In this document: piece after piece, positions 54,683 to 64,000 of the stretch
How the letters are laid out: each line of letters opens with the position of its first letter
How positions within the stretch are numbered: position 1 is the first letter of the stretch
From: Phanerochaete sordida
Taxonomy: Eukaryota > Basidiomycota > Agaricomycetes > Polyporales > Phanerochaetaceae
Length of the DNA stretch: 64,000 nucleotides
Reading direction: 5' to 3'
Assembly (NCBI GenBank): GCA_019973155.2
Contig: BPQB01000031.1
Coordinates: 340,458 to 404,457, forward strand
Notes under the pieces: generated by a model
Databases searched by the model: none
What the model was told of the DNA's origin: nothing
Seen by the model: only the letters and a program-made list of their open reading frames with translations
Program-made: the position numbers and the translations under genes

Positions 54683-56551
54683 CTAAGCCCTCGCCCCACC
54701 CCCACGCCCGCGACACACCTCCCGGTGCCCACCTTGCTTCCAATCCCTACCACACATCAGCCCCACACCCACAAAAAAACCACACGAAAACTCACATCTC
54801 CTGACACACGCCCCCACAATACGCCACGCGCCCACACCCACTACACACCCGCATGCGGTGCGCCGGCGCATGCCGGCTGCAGAGACACGCGCCCCACGCA
54901 CAGCGCGCGAGCGCGCCGTACGCCACCGCCGGCACCTCTCCCCCTTCACGCCGATCGTCGGGCAGCGCGAGCAGCGGCCGCAGCGCGCCCCACGCGACCA
55001 CGAAGCGGCGCCAGGCCGCCCCGCGCGCGGCGACGCGCCGGCGCGCGAGCGCGTCGCCGACGAAGCGCCATGCGCCGGCGCTGTGCAGGCGGAGGGCGGT
55101 GCTGCGCGGGGATGTGTGCGAGGCGCGGGTGCGCAGGGGCGGGAGGGCGTAGGTGAGGCATTTGGTTAGGATGTCTGTGCGGGTGGTCAGTGTTTGGGTG
55201 TGGGTGGGAGGGGGGATGGGGAGGGCGCACCGGGCAGCGCGGGCTCGGGCGCGTCGAGCCGCAGCAAAACGTACTGGCTGAGGAGGTCGAGGTACGCATA
55301 GCAGTCGTTCCCGCGGAGCGGCAGCCCGAGGCTAGCACGCCACTCAGCATCCAACGCCCGTCACACGAGGCGCACACGCACATGATGTTCTTGAACGTCG
55401 CCGACACGACCCCGAGCAGCGCCGTGTCGTCCGCCTTCGTGTCGTGGCCCCTGCAGAGCTGGCGGCGCGCAGCCGCGAGGCACGCGCGCGCGAGCGCGGC
55501 GTCGTCGTGCAGCGTCGCGCCGGTGGCGCGGACGTGGTGGTGCCACATGAGCGCGACGATCGCGGTGTGCGCGAGCGCGTCGTCGGCGACCTGCTCGTCG
55601 GCGAGGTCGCGGCGCGCGGCGGCGCGGATCGCGTCGCTGTCGCAGCAGTCGTGCGCGGCGGCGGCGAAGAAGCGCGCCCAGACGGCGTCGCGCGTGCCCG
55701 CGCTGTCGGTGCGCGGGACGAGGCCGAGGTTAGCGATCGCGTCGCTGCGCGTGGTGAGGTCGGAGCTCCAGATCCAGACGAGCAGGAAGAGGTGGGGGAT
55801 GCACGAGTCGGCGAAGTTGATGGTGCTGTGCGCTGGGGGGTGAGCGGGGGTCGGTGCGAGCGCGGAGGACGCACCGGTGTTCGTCTAGCTGGGTCGCCGT
55901 GAGGTAGCCCAGCTGGACGAGCGTGCGGAAGAGCAGGTCGGTGTCGTAGAGCATCAGTCCACCCGCGGCGCGTTCGCTGTACAGGAACTCGCTGATAAGG
56001 AAGGGGTCCTTGACGTCCCAGAGTTTGACGAAGACGCGGATGATGGTGCCTTGCATGATGTCCAGCAGCTGCTTGACCTCTGCCGGGCGGTCGTCCTCGA
56101 CTATCCGTTCCGTGCACGCCAGCAATACGTCGAGCATCAAAGAGACACGCTCCTGTTCCCCCCTCTACTTCAGCCACGGACCTGTGTAGGTGAAATCCGC
56201 ACTCACCAAGCACATCCCGCACTCAGAGACGATCTGCTGGCGTGTGTATCCACAGAGGAACGCGCTGTCGATGAGCTCGGCCAAGGTCAACACGAAGCCC
56301 GTACGCCACACGCTCTGCCAGAGCTTGGCGCTGGCGTCGCGCACGCCGTCTTCGAGGGCAGAGAACAGGCCCCATAGGAAGTCGTCCGCGATGTCGTCAT
56401 CCTCGTCTGCGGTGCAGAGCTCGCGCAGCAGGCGCGTCCAGGACGAGGGGACCTTCGCCAGACGGGCATTGATTTGCTCGGGGGACAGGTGTTGCAACGC
56501 TTTGCGGGAGCTCTGGGGCTCCGGGAAGAGCTCGTACCAGTGTTGGAGCAT
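54683..56551 (-). CDS. M24: type G MYND-finger protein, 536 aa
   Basis: Exons 56207-56551, 55875-56152, 55382-55825, 55231-55331, 54796-55174 and 54683-54746 give 537 codons, the longest intact copy. It starts MLQHWYELFPEPQSSRKALQ. It has SSWTRLLRELCTADEDDDIA, LMLDVLLACTERIVEDDRPA, LWDVKDPFLISEF, exon 4 LRGNDCYAYLDLLSQY. Exons 3, 5 and 6 are much richer in G+C than the other copies (runs of CGCG, many Ala and Arg codons). The finger is CAWGACLCSRHAPAHRMRVC, CGRVAYCGGVC, DWKQGGHREVC with an RGRGGGARA tail. It is the last intact MYND gene before the protease; its base composition suggests different mutational or conversion history from M21 and M22. Confidence 0.85.
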
Positions 56552-57267
56552 GCCAGCAAAGCCGCGCCGGATAAACTATAGCAAAATGCGGGACGCTACT
56601 TCGGCTACCTGAAGCGCAAACCATAAGATCAATCCCAGAGACACGTGTTTGGATGAGACCGGCAACTCACGAAATGACCAATCCTGTCCTGGTGAGGCGA
56701 AAAACGCGCCAAGAATGAGGGCAAAGCTTCCGATTTTGCTGGCAGAAGAACAGAGACCACGCCGAATATCTGAAGGTTTTGACACTGAAACCACTTGACA
56801 GTGAGGTTAGTAATGGCCGCGCGACGTACCGTTGCAAGCCACGCGCGAAGGTCGACGGAGCCGTTCGCGAAGCAGGAAGTGATCGCGGAAGCAGAAGAGC
56901 GACGTCGTAACCCTAACCACAGCCTCGGCGCCACAAAGCCGTCGGAGCGACACGCTTTGCGCTCCGCTTGAAAAGAATTTCGAACCGAGCTTGGCTCTCG
57001 CAAACCACACCACCCCAATCCCCTCCGCTGCTGCCGCCCTCGTCGTGTGGCGCCGACGCAACTTGGATGCACGCTCGCCTGGCAGTGGACGGGCTGGCCA
57101 AGCCCAAAAGCGGCAAATCGCGAGAGCTGGAGGACGCGATTTGATGCCGCGATCGCTGTCCGCCTCTCGCGCTCTGGAACGCGAGGCTTGACGTCGATGA
57201 CGCAGTGCGCTCTTATGTCGTCAGCGGCTGGCGTGTTCGACTTCTCGGCTAGCGCCCGCCCCCCGCG
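56552..57267. other. Intergenic region between M24 and the protease
   Basis: No gene on the plus strand. The long minus-strand reading that crosses it is antisense to the protease exons and is not a gene. Confidence 0.5.
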
Positions 57268-57275
57268 TATAAATA
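57268..57275 (+). promoter_or_regulatory. TATA box of the aspartic protease gene (TATAAATA)
   Basis: Consensus TATA sequence 107 bp upstream of the protease ATG. A short tandem run of ATACCCCC-type units (about 57330-57356) lies in the presumed 5' UTR. Confidence 0.65.
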
Positions 57276-57381
57276 CGGGTCGCCTCCGTCGAGGGCCCCC
57301 AGCTGGGCTCTTGTTCTTGACGCACACCCTATACCCCCATATACCCCCATATACCCTTCTTTTTCTCCCATTTTCTTCACG

Positions 57382-58829
57382 ATGTTGACCATCGCTTTCG
57401 TCACCTCTGCCCTTGCCCTCATCGCCGCCGCCTCTCCCGCACCGTTCGACAACAACGGCGTCCGTATCGCCCTCCAGAAGCGCGACGACGGCCTTCAGTC
57501 CGTCACCGACCTCGTCGACGTTGGGGCGCTCCTCGCCGCCCTTGAGCGGACCGTTTCGTGAGTATTCTATCGCTTGTATGCGCACCCTCGCTGACTGTAC
57601 ATGTCCAGAAAATTCGAGAACGGGTTCGCAGCATACAAGACGAACACCGGACAGGCGCATCCGCTGACCGTCCTCCCCGACCTCCTCGGCGGCGACGACG
57701 ATGGTAGCGGCAGCGACAACAGCACACTCTCGCGCCGCGGCACGACCGGGCGGGGCTACGTGCCTCTGACCGACGACAACAACGGCGAGCTCTGGCAGGG
57801 CTCTCTCACCATCGGCACGCCGGCCAAGACGTACACCGTCCAGTTCGACACGGGCAGCAGTGACCTCTTTGTCCCCGGCTCCCAATGCTCGGACGCCAAC
57901 TGCCAAGGGCACGCGAAGTACTTCCCCGCGAATAGCTCGACCTCTGTGGACGTCAAGAAGACGTTCCAGCTTAACTATGGGTCTGGGTCGGTGTCGGGCG
58001 AGCAGTACACCGACACCGTCACGATCTCGGGACTGACGGTGAGTCGCACGTTGAGCGATCCTCGTTTCTGATGCTTAACTGGCCTGTAGTCGCTGAAGCA
58101 GAGGCTGGGTGCCACATCTTCGGAATCGTCCAGCTTCTCCAAGGCGAATTTCCCCCCGGACGGTCTCATGGGCATGGCGTATCAGTCGATTTCCCAGTAC
58201 AACGCTCCTCCCGTCTTCCAGTCGCTGGTCTCCCAGAAGCAAGTCACGACCCCAGCTTTCTCCTTCAAGCTCTCGCAATCCGGAGCCGAACTGTTCCTTG
58301 GCGGCGCCGACAGCAACCTCTACACCGGCAGCTTCACGTACGCACCGGTGACGACTCAAGTGAGTACCCAGCATTGTCATTGTTGGACGGTGCTTGATGC
58401 GCCATTCAGGGTTACTGGCAAGTGAAGCTCGACAACGTCACGGTAAACGCCGCCATGCCCGTGAACAACGTGCAGTCCGTTATCGACACCGGCACGACGC
58501 TGATCGTTGCCGACATGCCACAAGTCCGCCAGTTCTACGCCGCAATCCCGGGCTCGAAGGACGCGTCGGCGACCGTCGGCGAAGGCTTCTTCACGTTCCC
58601 GTGCTCGGCGACGGAGCACGTCGGCCTCACGTTCAGCGGGCGCAACTTCGCGATCGCGCCTTCCCTCTTCAACCTCGGGCGCGTGAGCAGCGGCTCGAAT
58701 GACTGCGTCGGCGCCGTCGTCGGCACGAACGACCTCAATTTCTGGGTCGTCGGCGATACGTTCCTGCAGAACGTGTACACGACGTTCGACTTTGGGAATA
58801 ACCGCGTCGGGTTCGCGACGCTGAAGTGA
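57382..58829 (+). CDS. Secreted pepsin-like aspartic protease (A1 family, polyporopepsin-like), 431 aa
   Basis: Exons 57382-57557, 57609-58038, 58090-58359 and 58410-58829 give 432 codons with GT-AG introns of about 50 nt. Residues 1-18 (MLTIAFVTSALALIAAAS) are a signal peptide, followed by a propeptide with a dibasic RR in LSRRGTTGRGYVPL. The mature enzyme has both catalytic motifs, FDTGSSDLF and IDTGTTLIV, the flap YGSGSVSG, and two likely disulfides (CSDANC; FPCSA with NDCVG). It ends FWVVGDTFLQNVYTTFDFGN, typical of pepsin-like C-termini. Secreted fungal A1 peptidases degrade extracellular protein at acid pH. It is unrelated to the MYND array and marks its edge. Confidence 0.93.
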
Positions 58830-59128
58830 TTGTGTATGTTTCGGTCGGCAGGGCAATTTGACGATTTTTTGTTTTCCTTTGCGTCAGACCTGGGACTGCT
58901 TGAGGCTCGAAGACGACACGGAGGTAAGACGCATACAATGCACCACGAAGGGCGCGCTCGGTACGCATGGGCACGAATAGTTCTCCAGATGCCGGACAGA
59001 TCAACCTCGCCCATTTCCGCCCTGTTTCTTGTGAGCCCCGACGAGCCTCTCTCGGCCGAATTCACCTGGCTTCTAATCCCCTTCGACAGATATTTCGGCG
59101 CGTGAGTGCGTGGGCTACGCTGCGACTC
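58830..59128. other. 3' flank of the protease
   Basis: Presumed 3' UTR and spacer. T-rich stretch at about 58860-58880. No polyadenylation signal could be fixed. Confidence 0.4.
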
Positions 59129-60068
59129 CACTGGCATGTCCGCACACCGGTCTGAGCTCCCCCTGACGCGTGGACGCGAGCGGTGCTCGCAGAGGCACGA
59201 ACGCGCCGTGCTGCCGACGACGCGGGCGAGGACGACCAGGTCGCCGGCGGCTCCACGTGCGGCGTGCGCCCCCACGTCCGGGATGCCGGTCGGGACGCGG
59301 GCATGGATGTGTGGCAGCGCGCGTACCATGCGGCATGCTTCGTCCTGGCTCCGGCAGCGCTGATTTCCGGCACGCTTTCTCTGCGTCCTCACATGTCAGC
59401 GCGGTACGATTTCTCGTTGATGTGCGTCGTGAGTCCTCCGGCTTGCTCGCAGGGGTCCAGAGCTGGCGCAGGCGGCGTGTTGACGCAGACGACGCGCCGC
59501 TGTTCCGGCGTATGACGTTTGGTCGCGGGGAGGCCGAACGGGTTGTCGGCGCAAGGCGGGGCGGCGAGGAGAAGCGGTCGCGAGGCGGGGCGGATGGGCG
59601 TCGCGCCAGGGCTGGGCTGCTGTGCGGCACTGTGGGTGTCTCTTCACGCGCTGCGGCCCAGCGCGAGTGTGCCGCTGCGCTTTGCGGTGCGTGCCGCGTG
59701 GCTTGGCGGTGGTATCATGCAGCTGCGCGCGCGCCTTGCGAGAGGACGGGTGGGCGGCCGTGTCGTGCCGTGTGGCGTCCGCGCTGGGGCGCCGGCGCGT
59801 CGCAGACCGCGGAGGCGTGTGGCGCTGCTTTGTGCGACGGTGGCGGAGGGCGCGGACGGGATTCGTGTGTCGTGAAACCGGTTTTGATTGAGGCGGCGGG
59901 GACACCGGCGGCGTGGCGCGGAGGCGGTGGGGTGCCCTTAAAGCTGGCGTGCACCCGCGCGTGTGCGGTGGAGACACACGGCGTGGAACAAGGAGCCAGA
60001 GAAGGTGAGTCGCCGGTTGTTGCTGCGTGTGCCAAAGCTGACGTCGACGCCACGCTGGCAGCGACTGG
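59129..60068 (+). repeat. Unit 1 of a degenerate ~1-kb direct duplication
   Basis: Shares with 60138-61034, in the same order, CACTGGCATGT (59129), the 16-bp GAGCCAGAGAAGGTGA (59993-60008) and the 20-bp block at 60049-60068. Spacing between matched blocks is 900-1010 bp. Between them the units are diverged and very GC-rich. Long open readings exist on both strands but show no domain. Origin unknown. Confidence 0.45.
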
Positions 60069-60137
60069 GAGACGGACGCCGGGTCTGTCGCCGACAGATA
60101 CGTCGGTGCGTGGGTGTTTGGGGCCACTCTGCAACTT

Positions 60138-61034
60138 CACTGGCATGTGCACACGTCGGTACGCGAACTCGCTCGCGCGGATCCTCCGCCTGACCGCGCT
60201 GCAGAGCCTGTCCACATGCGTCTTCGAGTTGCGGACGCGGTGTGCGCTCGAAGAACTGGGCCTTATATGCGGCGTGTCCCCCGAGCTCAGAGATACCGTT
60301 CGGAGTGTGAACGATGTGGGGCAGCGCGCAGCTTGAGGCCTGAGGCCCTGCTCCGAGCCTTTTCTGTGCGCGGCCTCATTTTTGTGCGCTCGCAGAAGTG
60401 TGGTACGAGCCTTCGAAATGTGTGGTGTGAGTCGTCGTCCCGTGTGTATGGCGCCTATAACTGACACGGCCGTTCTGTGGGCGCAGGGACGGGTCTCTCC
60501 GGTGCTACATCCGGTCGAGTCGGAGCCAAAAAGGTGGTCGGCGACGCGGGTATCTTCCGGAAGAGGGGGCGGAGCTGCCAGACGTCTTGCCAAGCCCTGT
60601 CTCCCATGTCTAGCGACACGCTCCTCATCGCCGCCATTAGGCAGGTTCTTGGCTGGGAAAGCGGCGCCTTCTTTCTCCTTCTCCGCGGCTTGGCGTGCGT
60701 GAGCTGTCACACTGGCGCCACGCATGGTACTGCATGCCGCGCGGCGCGGCTGGGGCTTCGCACAGCTGTAGACGAGGAAGCATCAGGCGTCGGCGGCGGG
60801 CTCGCTCGAGCGCTGCACGCGGGCCGGGGGGTGTTTCTAAAACTCGCATATGAACGAGTGTGGCGGCTAAAAACGGTCTCGTGGCGGGGAAAAAAGAGCC
60901 AGAGAAGGTGATTCGCCAGCTGTTGTTGCGTGTGTAGCCTGGAGACTGACTTTGATACTACGCTAGCCTCCGTTGCAGAGTAGCCAGACTCAGCCGGCGG
61001 GCAAGGATCGTCACGCCACGCTGGCAGCGACTGG
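60138..61034 (+). repeat. Unit 2 of a degenerate ~1-kb direct duplication
   Basis: Partner of 59129-60068; matching blocks start at 60138, 60896 and 61015. The last block (61015-61034) is 20 bp identical to 60049-60068. Confidence 0.45.
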
Positions 61035-61040
61035 CCGGGT

Positions 61041-62599
61041 GATCGTCATAGGCGCCCGTGCCGGCAGGTGGCACAATAGGCCTCGGAATCATACCGAGCG
61101 TCCGCAGGCGGATATTCCATGTCGAGGATAGTGAATATTTCGGCGGGGAGGCTTATCCAAGCAGGCCGACAGTCGTTTTCGGGCTTCGATTATATAAGCG
61201 CGCCACATTGAAAGAAAATTGCTGCAGAGGCGCCAAGGGGGTTGCAGGGTTTTAGCGCCCGACCCTATGCAGGGGGGGAGGGGGTGGGTCCCGAGGGCTT
61301 ATCGAAAAAATTTCAAGTGCTATATTTTGTCTGGAAATTATGTTGCTGCCCATCTGTTGTCGCATGTTAAGCATACTAGAGTGAATGTGCATTCGTCCTG
61401 CGTCTCTGTAAGCCCTCGGACATGGAATTGATCCGCGATACCATACATGGGCATACATCCAAACTCCGCGGCCTCGGCATCCAAGGCCCGAATGCTCGAC
61501 AGTGCTTCTGCTCGTCGCCAACCAAGTCCTTGTGCCACGAAAACCGGTCTTCATGCGGAATAAATCAATGCAAAAGTATTCGATGTGCATCTTGAAGCTC
61601 CGAATGTGTGCTTTCGAACTGTGACAGGGCTCGGACAAAATCAGCATCGAAATATCAAGGGGTACACATCTCTTTGTTCTCCTCGCGCAGCCCTTGCAAG
61701 AGACTTCTTCAGGTCCAAGTCAAAGGCTTATCACTACAGCATGCATGGTATGTCTACCATGTACCTGCGCATTACGTTTGACGTGGTCACACCGCCGCGC
61801 GCATCTGGTCAGGGCTTGAAGGCGCAGTACTAGGTGTCCATGCAACACACATGCTCGGCCAGGTCGTGTGCGTGCACCCTGCAGTGAGTGGACTATGCTT
61901 TGCGGAGGGAACCCCTGCGCTTATGTGGCATTTCATTAGCTGGCGCGTCAGAGGAAATAGCGAGGCAGGCATACTGTTCTCGGCACTTATAGGCGTGTAC
62001 TCAATCGAGGTGCGTGCAAGGCCGCCGCTCATGGTGATAGCTTTGAAGGCTGACAGTACGCATAACTTGGTGTATGTACGTCTTCGGAGCAGTGAGATCC
62101 CAAAAAGCGCACGATTTACGAGTACAACTGCCTGCTAGACTCGACCAATTGGCGGACAATTTAATCATCATTGGAAGCAAGCCCGCTTCAAAGTGAAGCA
62201 TCTATAGCTTATGTCAGAGTCATCGCCATTCTAACGTTGCGCTCGTCAGACAGTGGAAGCCATACAACTGCGCGAGGCTGCACTCTTGCTCGGCTAACAC
62301 AACACCAGCTACTTGTCGCTTCTGGTGTGCTGAATATTCACTCCCGGGCAGAAGTTTAATAACGTTCATTTTTTTGCTCTAGGTCTCTGTTCCTCGTGCT
62401 GCTTGACGACTCATTTATTCATACCCTAGCCTCAAGCTCTATAAGCTCGAATTACACAGGGCGGAGACCTGCTTCATTAGCAGGTAACGCGGGCGGCCAA
62501 AGCAGGGAGTGGATCTCCCGAAGCGAAGAAGAGATACCATTGAAGGCCGCGCCTCCAAGATCGGTGCTGTAAGGGCGTTATGAAGCCGTCCACGCTTAA
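61041..62599. other. 1.5-kb region without a recognisable gene
   Basis: Contains a G-rich run at about 61268-61289 and several unrelated short open readings on both strands. No family member, transposase, RNA gene or repeat could be identified. Confidence 0.4.
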
Positions 62600-62953
62600 T
62601 CAGCTCCGCGCGCAGGTCATCGGGCCCTTGCCACCGTGCTGCGGCTCATCTGCAGCAGCACGGACGCGAGCGCGCCGACGTACGTGCGCCTCGTGCTCGC
62701 GCACCCCCACGTCCAGGTCAACGCGTTCAACGCCGAGAGCCGCTGGACGCCGCTGCAACACGCGCTCTACGCCGGGAACGTCACCGCCGCGCTCCTGCTC
62801 CTTCAGCGCGCCGACGTCGACGTCCACGCCAAGGACGCGGCCGGATACACCCCTTCCGACGTCTGGAACTCGTCCATCAAAGGCACCAGGCCCGATGCGT
62901 CCCGCCGCCGCGACGCCGAGGCCGACGAGGAGGACGAGATCAACGGGGAGCTA
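62600..62953 (+). pseudogene. Ankyrin-repeat gene fragment
   Basis: Open reading with two ankyrin-like units: PTYVRLVLAHPHVQVNAFNA, WTPLQHALYAGNVTAALLLL, ADVDVHAKDAAGYTPSDVWN, then an acidic RRRDAEADEEDEING tail. Ankyrin repeats are protein-binding helical repeats. A TAA stands immediately upstream in frame, and no start codon or upstream exon with related sequence was found; a possible donor (GTATAT) follows the acidic tail but no downstream exon was recognised. It could be a single exon of a gene whose other exons I cannot see, but a remnant is more likely. Sequence style resembles N-termini of ankyrin proteins with further domains; the parent is not identified. Confidence 0.55.
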
Positions 62954-63348
62954 TGTATATGGTGCTTGGCACTGCACTCCTGCGTGCCCGGCTTTGCATG
63001 CACGCGTCTCCCACTGCGACGTTCGTGTCCTAGCAGCGTATATTTCGCTCATACTTACTTGAAACATAGACAAAACATATTATATGAATTAAATAATCAG
63101 CAGAAGGAGGGGGGGGGGGCTCATGGGTCCCTTAAGCAAAAAATGCGGCATCGTGTCACATTTTTTAATCTTGCAACCCCCTTGAGAGGCGCTGAACAGG
63201 TTCGCTCTCGCTGCGACGTTTGCTGGTCGCCTGCTCTTTGCTGTCTTGTAGGTTTCATACGCTCGTTTGTCGAAGATACTGAATTCCATACCTTTTCCGT
63301 AGCTCCTGTCCCAGGCTCCCTAGCCAAGTTCTGTGGCACTTCACCAAC

Positions 63349-63828
63349 ATGTCCCCAAGCTGGTCGGACCTCTTCGCTGAAGATGACCGGCCCTCCCAGG
63401 CCACCATGACCCGCCGCCTGACGGAGGTGCCCGAATCCTGGCCCCAGCTCGTGCGCGAGCTGTGCACTGTCCAGCATCTCGACAAGCTCCGCACTTCAGG
63501 GAGGGTTTGCGCTTTCCGAAAGGCCATTCTGCGCTCTCCCGCCGGCGTCTGGCAGAGGGCATGCGAAAACGGGCTCTTCATCCAACTGGCCGAGTTGATC
63601 GAGAGCAAATTCTTCTGCGGCTTTACGCGCGAGCAGCTGGTGGACAGAACATTCTCTTGTGGTCGGACGCACGACGAGCGTCCCTTGCCCACCGGCGATA
63701 ACAAATTTGTACGTCGCGCTCATTTCTTGTACGCGCTGCTGGCTTATATGGAATTGTGTCGATATAAGATCCGCGTTGCCTTCATACTGAACTTGTTCTC
63801 GGCATCTGCCTTGAGGGCGTTGGTGTAA
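63349..63828 (+). pseudogene. M25: truncated, divergent MYND-family 5' fragment
   Basis: Exon 1 (63349-63708) begins MSPSWSDLFAEDDRPSQATM and has the family hallmarks ESWPQLVRELCT, AGVWQRACENGLF and ESKFFCGFTREQLV; a GTACGT donor follows. Exon 2 opens after an AG at about 63772 with IRVAFILNLFSASALR, aligning with the start of exon 2 elsewhere, then stops at TAA 63826-63828. The following 170 bp to the window edge are GC-rich and unlike exon 2, so the gene seems broken there, perhaps by an insertion whose far end is outside the window. Confidence 0.65.
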
Positions 63829-64000
63829 TGCCTATTCGAGGCGAGCGAGGGACGAGCCGACGAAGAAGGGCGAGGCGACGCTTACAGAGTGGTAAGGACC
63901 TGCCGCGGTCTTAACGAGGCCGAGGCGGGACGCGGCCACCCGAGTCACGTCGAGGCGGCGGGATTCGTACAGATAGAACACAAACAAGGTAGATAGCAAG
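63829..64000. other. GC-rich sequence at the right edge, possibly the start of an inserted repeat
   Basis: Replaces the expected continuation of M25 exon 2. No repeat end can be defined within the window. Confidence 0.25.

Noticed and set aside
56629..57912. 427-codon reading on the minus strand
   Set aside because: It is antisense to the protease promoter and first exons, is low in conserved motifs, and reflects GC-rich codon bias on the opposite strand.
60055..60075. CAG followed by CGACTGGGA, resembling an exon 6 acceptor and SDW
   Set aside because: The reading that follows lacks the His and Cys ligands, and the block belongs to the ~1-kb duplication.
59170..60336. 388-codon reading on the plus strand, and a 336-codon reading on the minus strand at 59715-60725
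   Set aside because: They overlap each other on opposite strands, are Arg/Ala/Gly-rich and repeat-derived, and show no domain; stop-free GC-rich DNA explains them.
61264..61292. G-rich run as a possible quadruplex or telomeric tract
   Set aside because: It is single, irregular and not a telomere repeat; no function can be supported.

Overview
The window looks like nuclear DNA of a basidiomycete fungus, probably an agaricomycete and possibly a polypore. The reasons are: genes split by many introns of about 45-70 nt with GT(R)NGT donors, a polyporopepsin-like aspartic protease, SFH5-type CRAL-TRIO genes, and GC-rich coding DNA without bacterial operon structure. No rRNA, tRNA or CRISPR array was recognised.

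From 1 to 56.6 kb, and again at 63.3 kb, the window is dominated by one expanded family of MYND zinc-finger proteins: 25 loci, called M1-M25 here, of which 18 look intact and 7 are broken or truncated. All intact copies share six exons. Exon 1 starts ML..W..LFP, has a P..W..L.RE.C motif and ends near FLCGFTREQLV. Exon 2 carries DDRPxEVxQLLD.LQDT, LWD.KDPFLI and ends at EHR. Exon 3 runs from S.IPH..L..WI through LRDL.DE.VVD to RLAPYCLAAARRQLCRG. Exon 4 is about 34 codons (RQCYAFLDLLC). Exon 5 has RPKTVALR.HT..AWQAV and the finger ERCAW.ECLCSRHKPAHRMR.CKGCE.V.YCG.RCQ. Exon 6 has DWE.GGHR.RC, the last His and Cys ligands. Exon sums give whole codon numbers (513-536 residues) in every intact copy, which supports the models. 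The first ~380 residues before the finger match no domain I recognise and look helical. Subtypes by sequence: A (M3, M4, M17, M20), B (M6, M9, M18), C (M5, M8, M19), D (M7, M11, M16), E (M2, M12, M14, M15), F (M13), G (M21-M24); M1, M10 and M25 are divergent or decayed.

Layout: M1-M11 lie on the minus strand (1-23.7 kb), M12-M13 on plus, M14-M15 on minus, M16-M20 on plus (33.3-42.6 kb). A D-B-C block occurs three times, the third inverted. About 160-250 bp upstream of most start codons in types A-E lies a palindrome, GCTTAYNTAAGC, often followed in the gene sense by ACGCC, suggesting coordinated control. From 42.7 to 56.6 kb, type G MYND genes alternate with three CRAL-TRIO (SFH5-like) lipid-transfer genes; the middle CRAL-TRIO copy is split by a 1,660-bp element with terminal inverted repeats and a 2-bp target duplication.

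From 57.3 kb the array gives way to a secreted aspartic protease gene, then about 3.8 kb without a recognisable gene but with a degenerate ~1-kb tandem duplication, an ankyrin-repeat remnant, and a truncated outlying MYND-family locus near the right edge. What the MYND proteins do cannot be read from the sequence. MYND fingers generally mediate protein-protein contacts, and the mixture of intact copies, block duplication and pseudogenes suggests a fast-turnover family.
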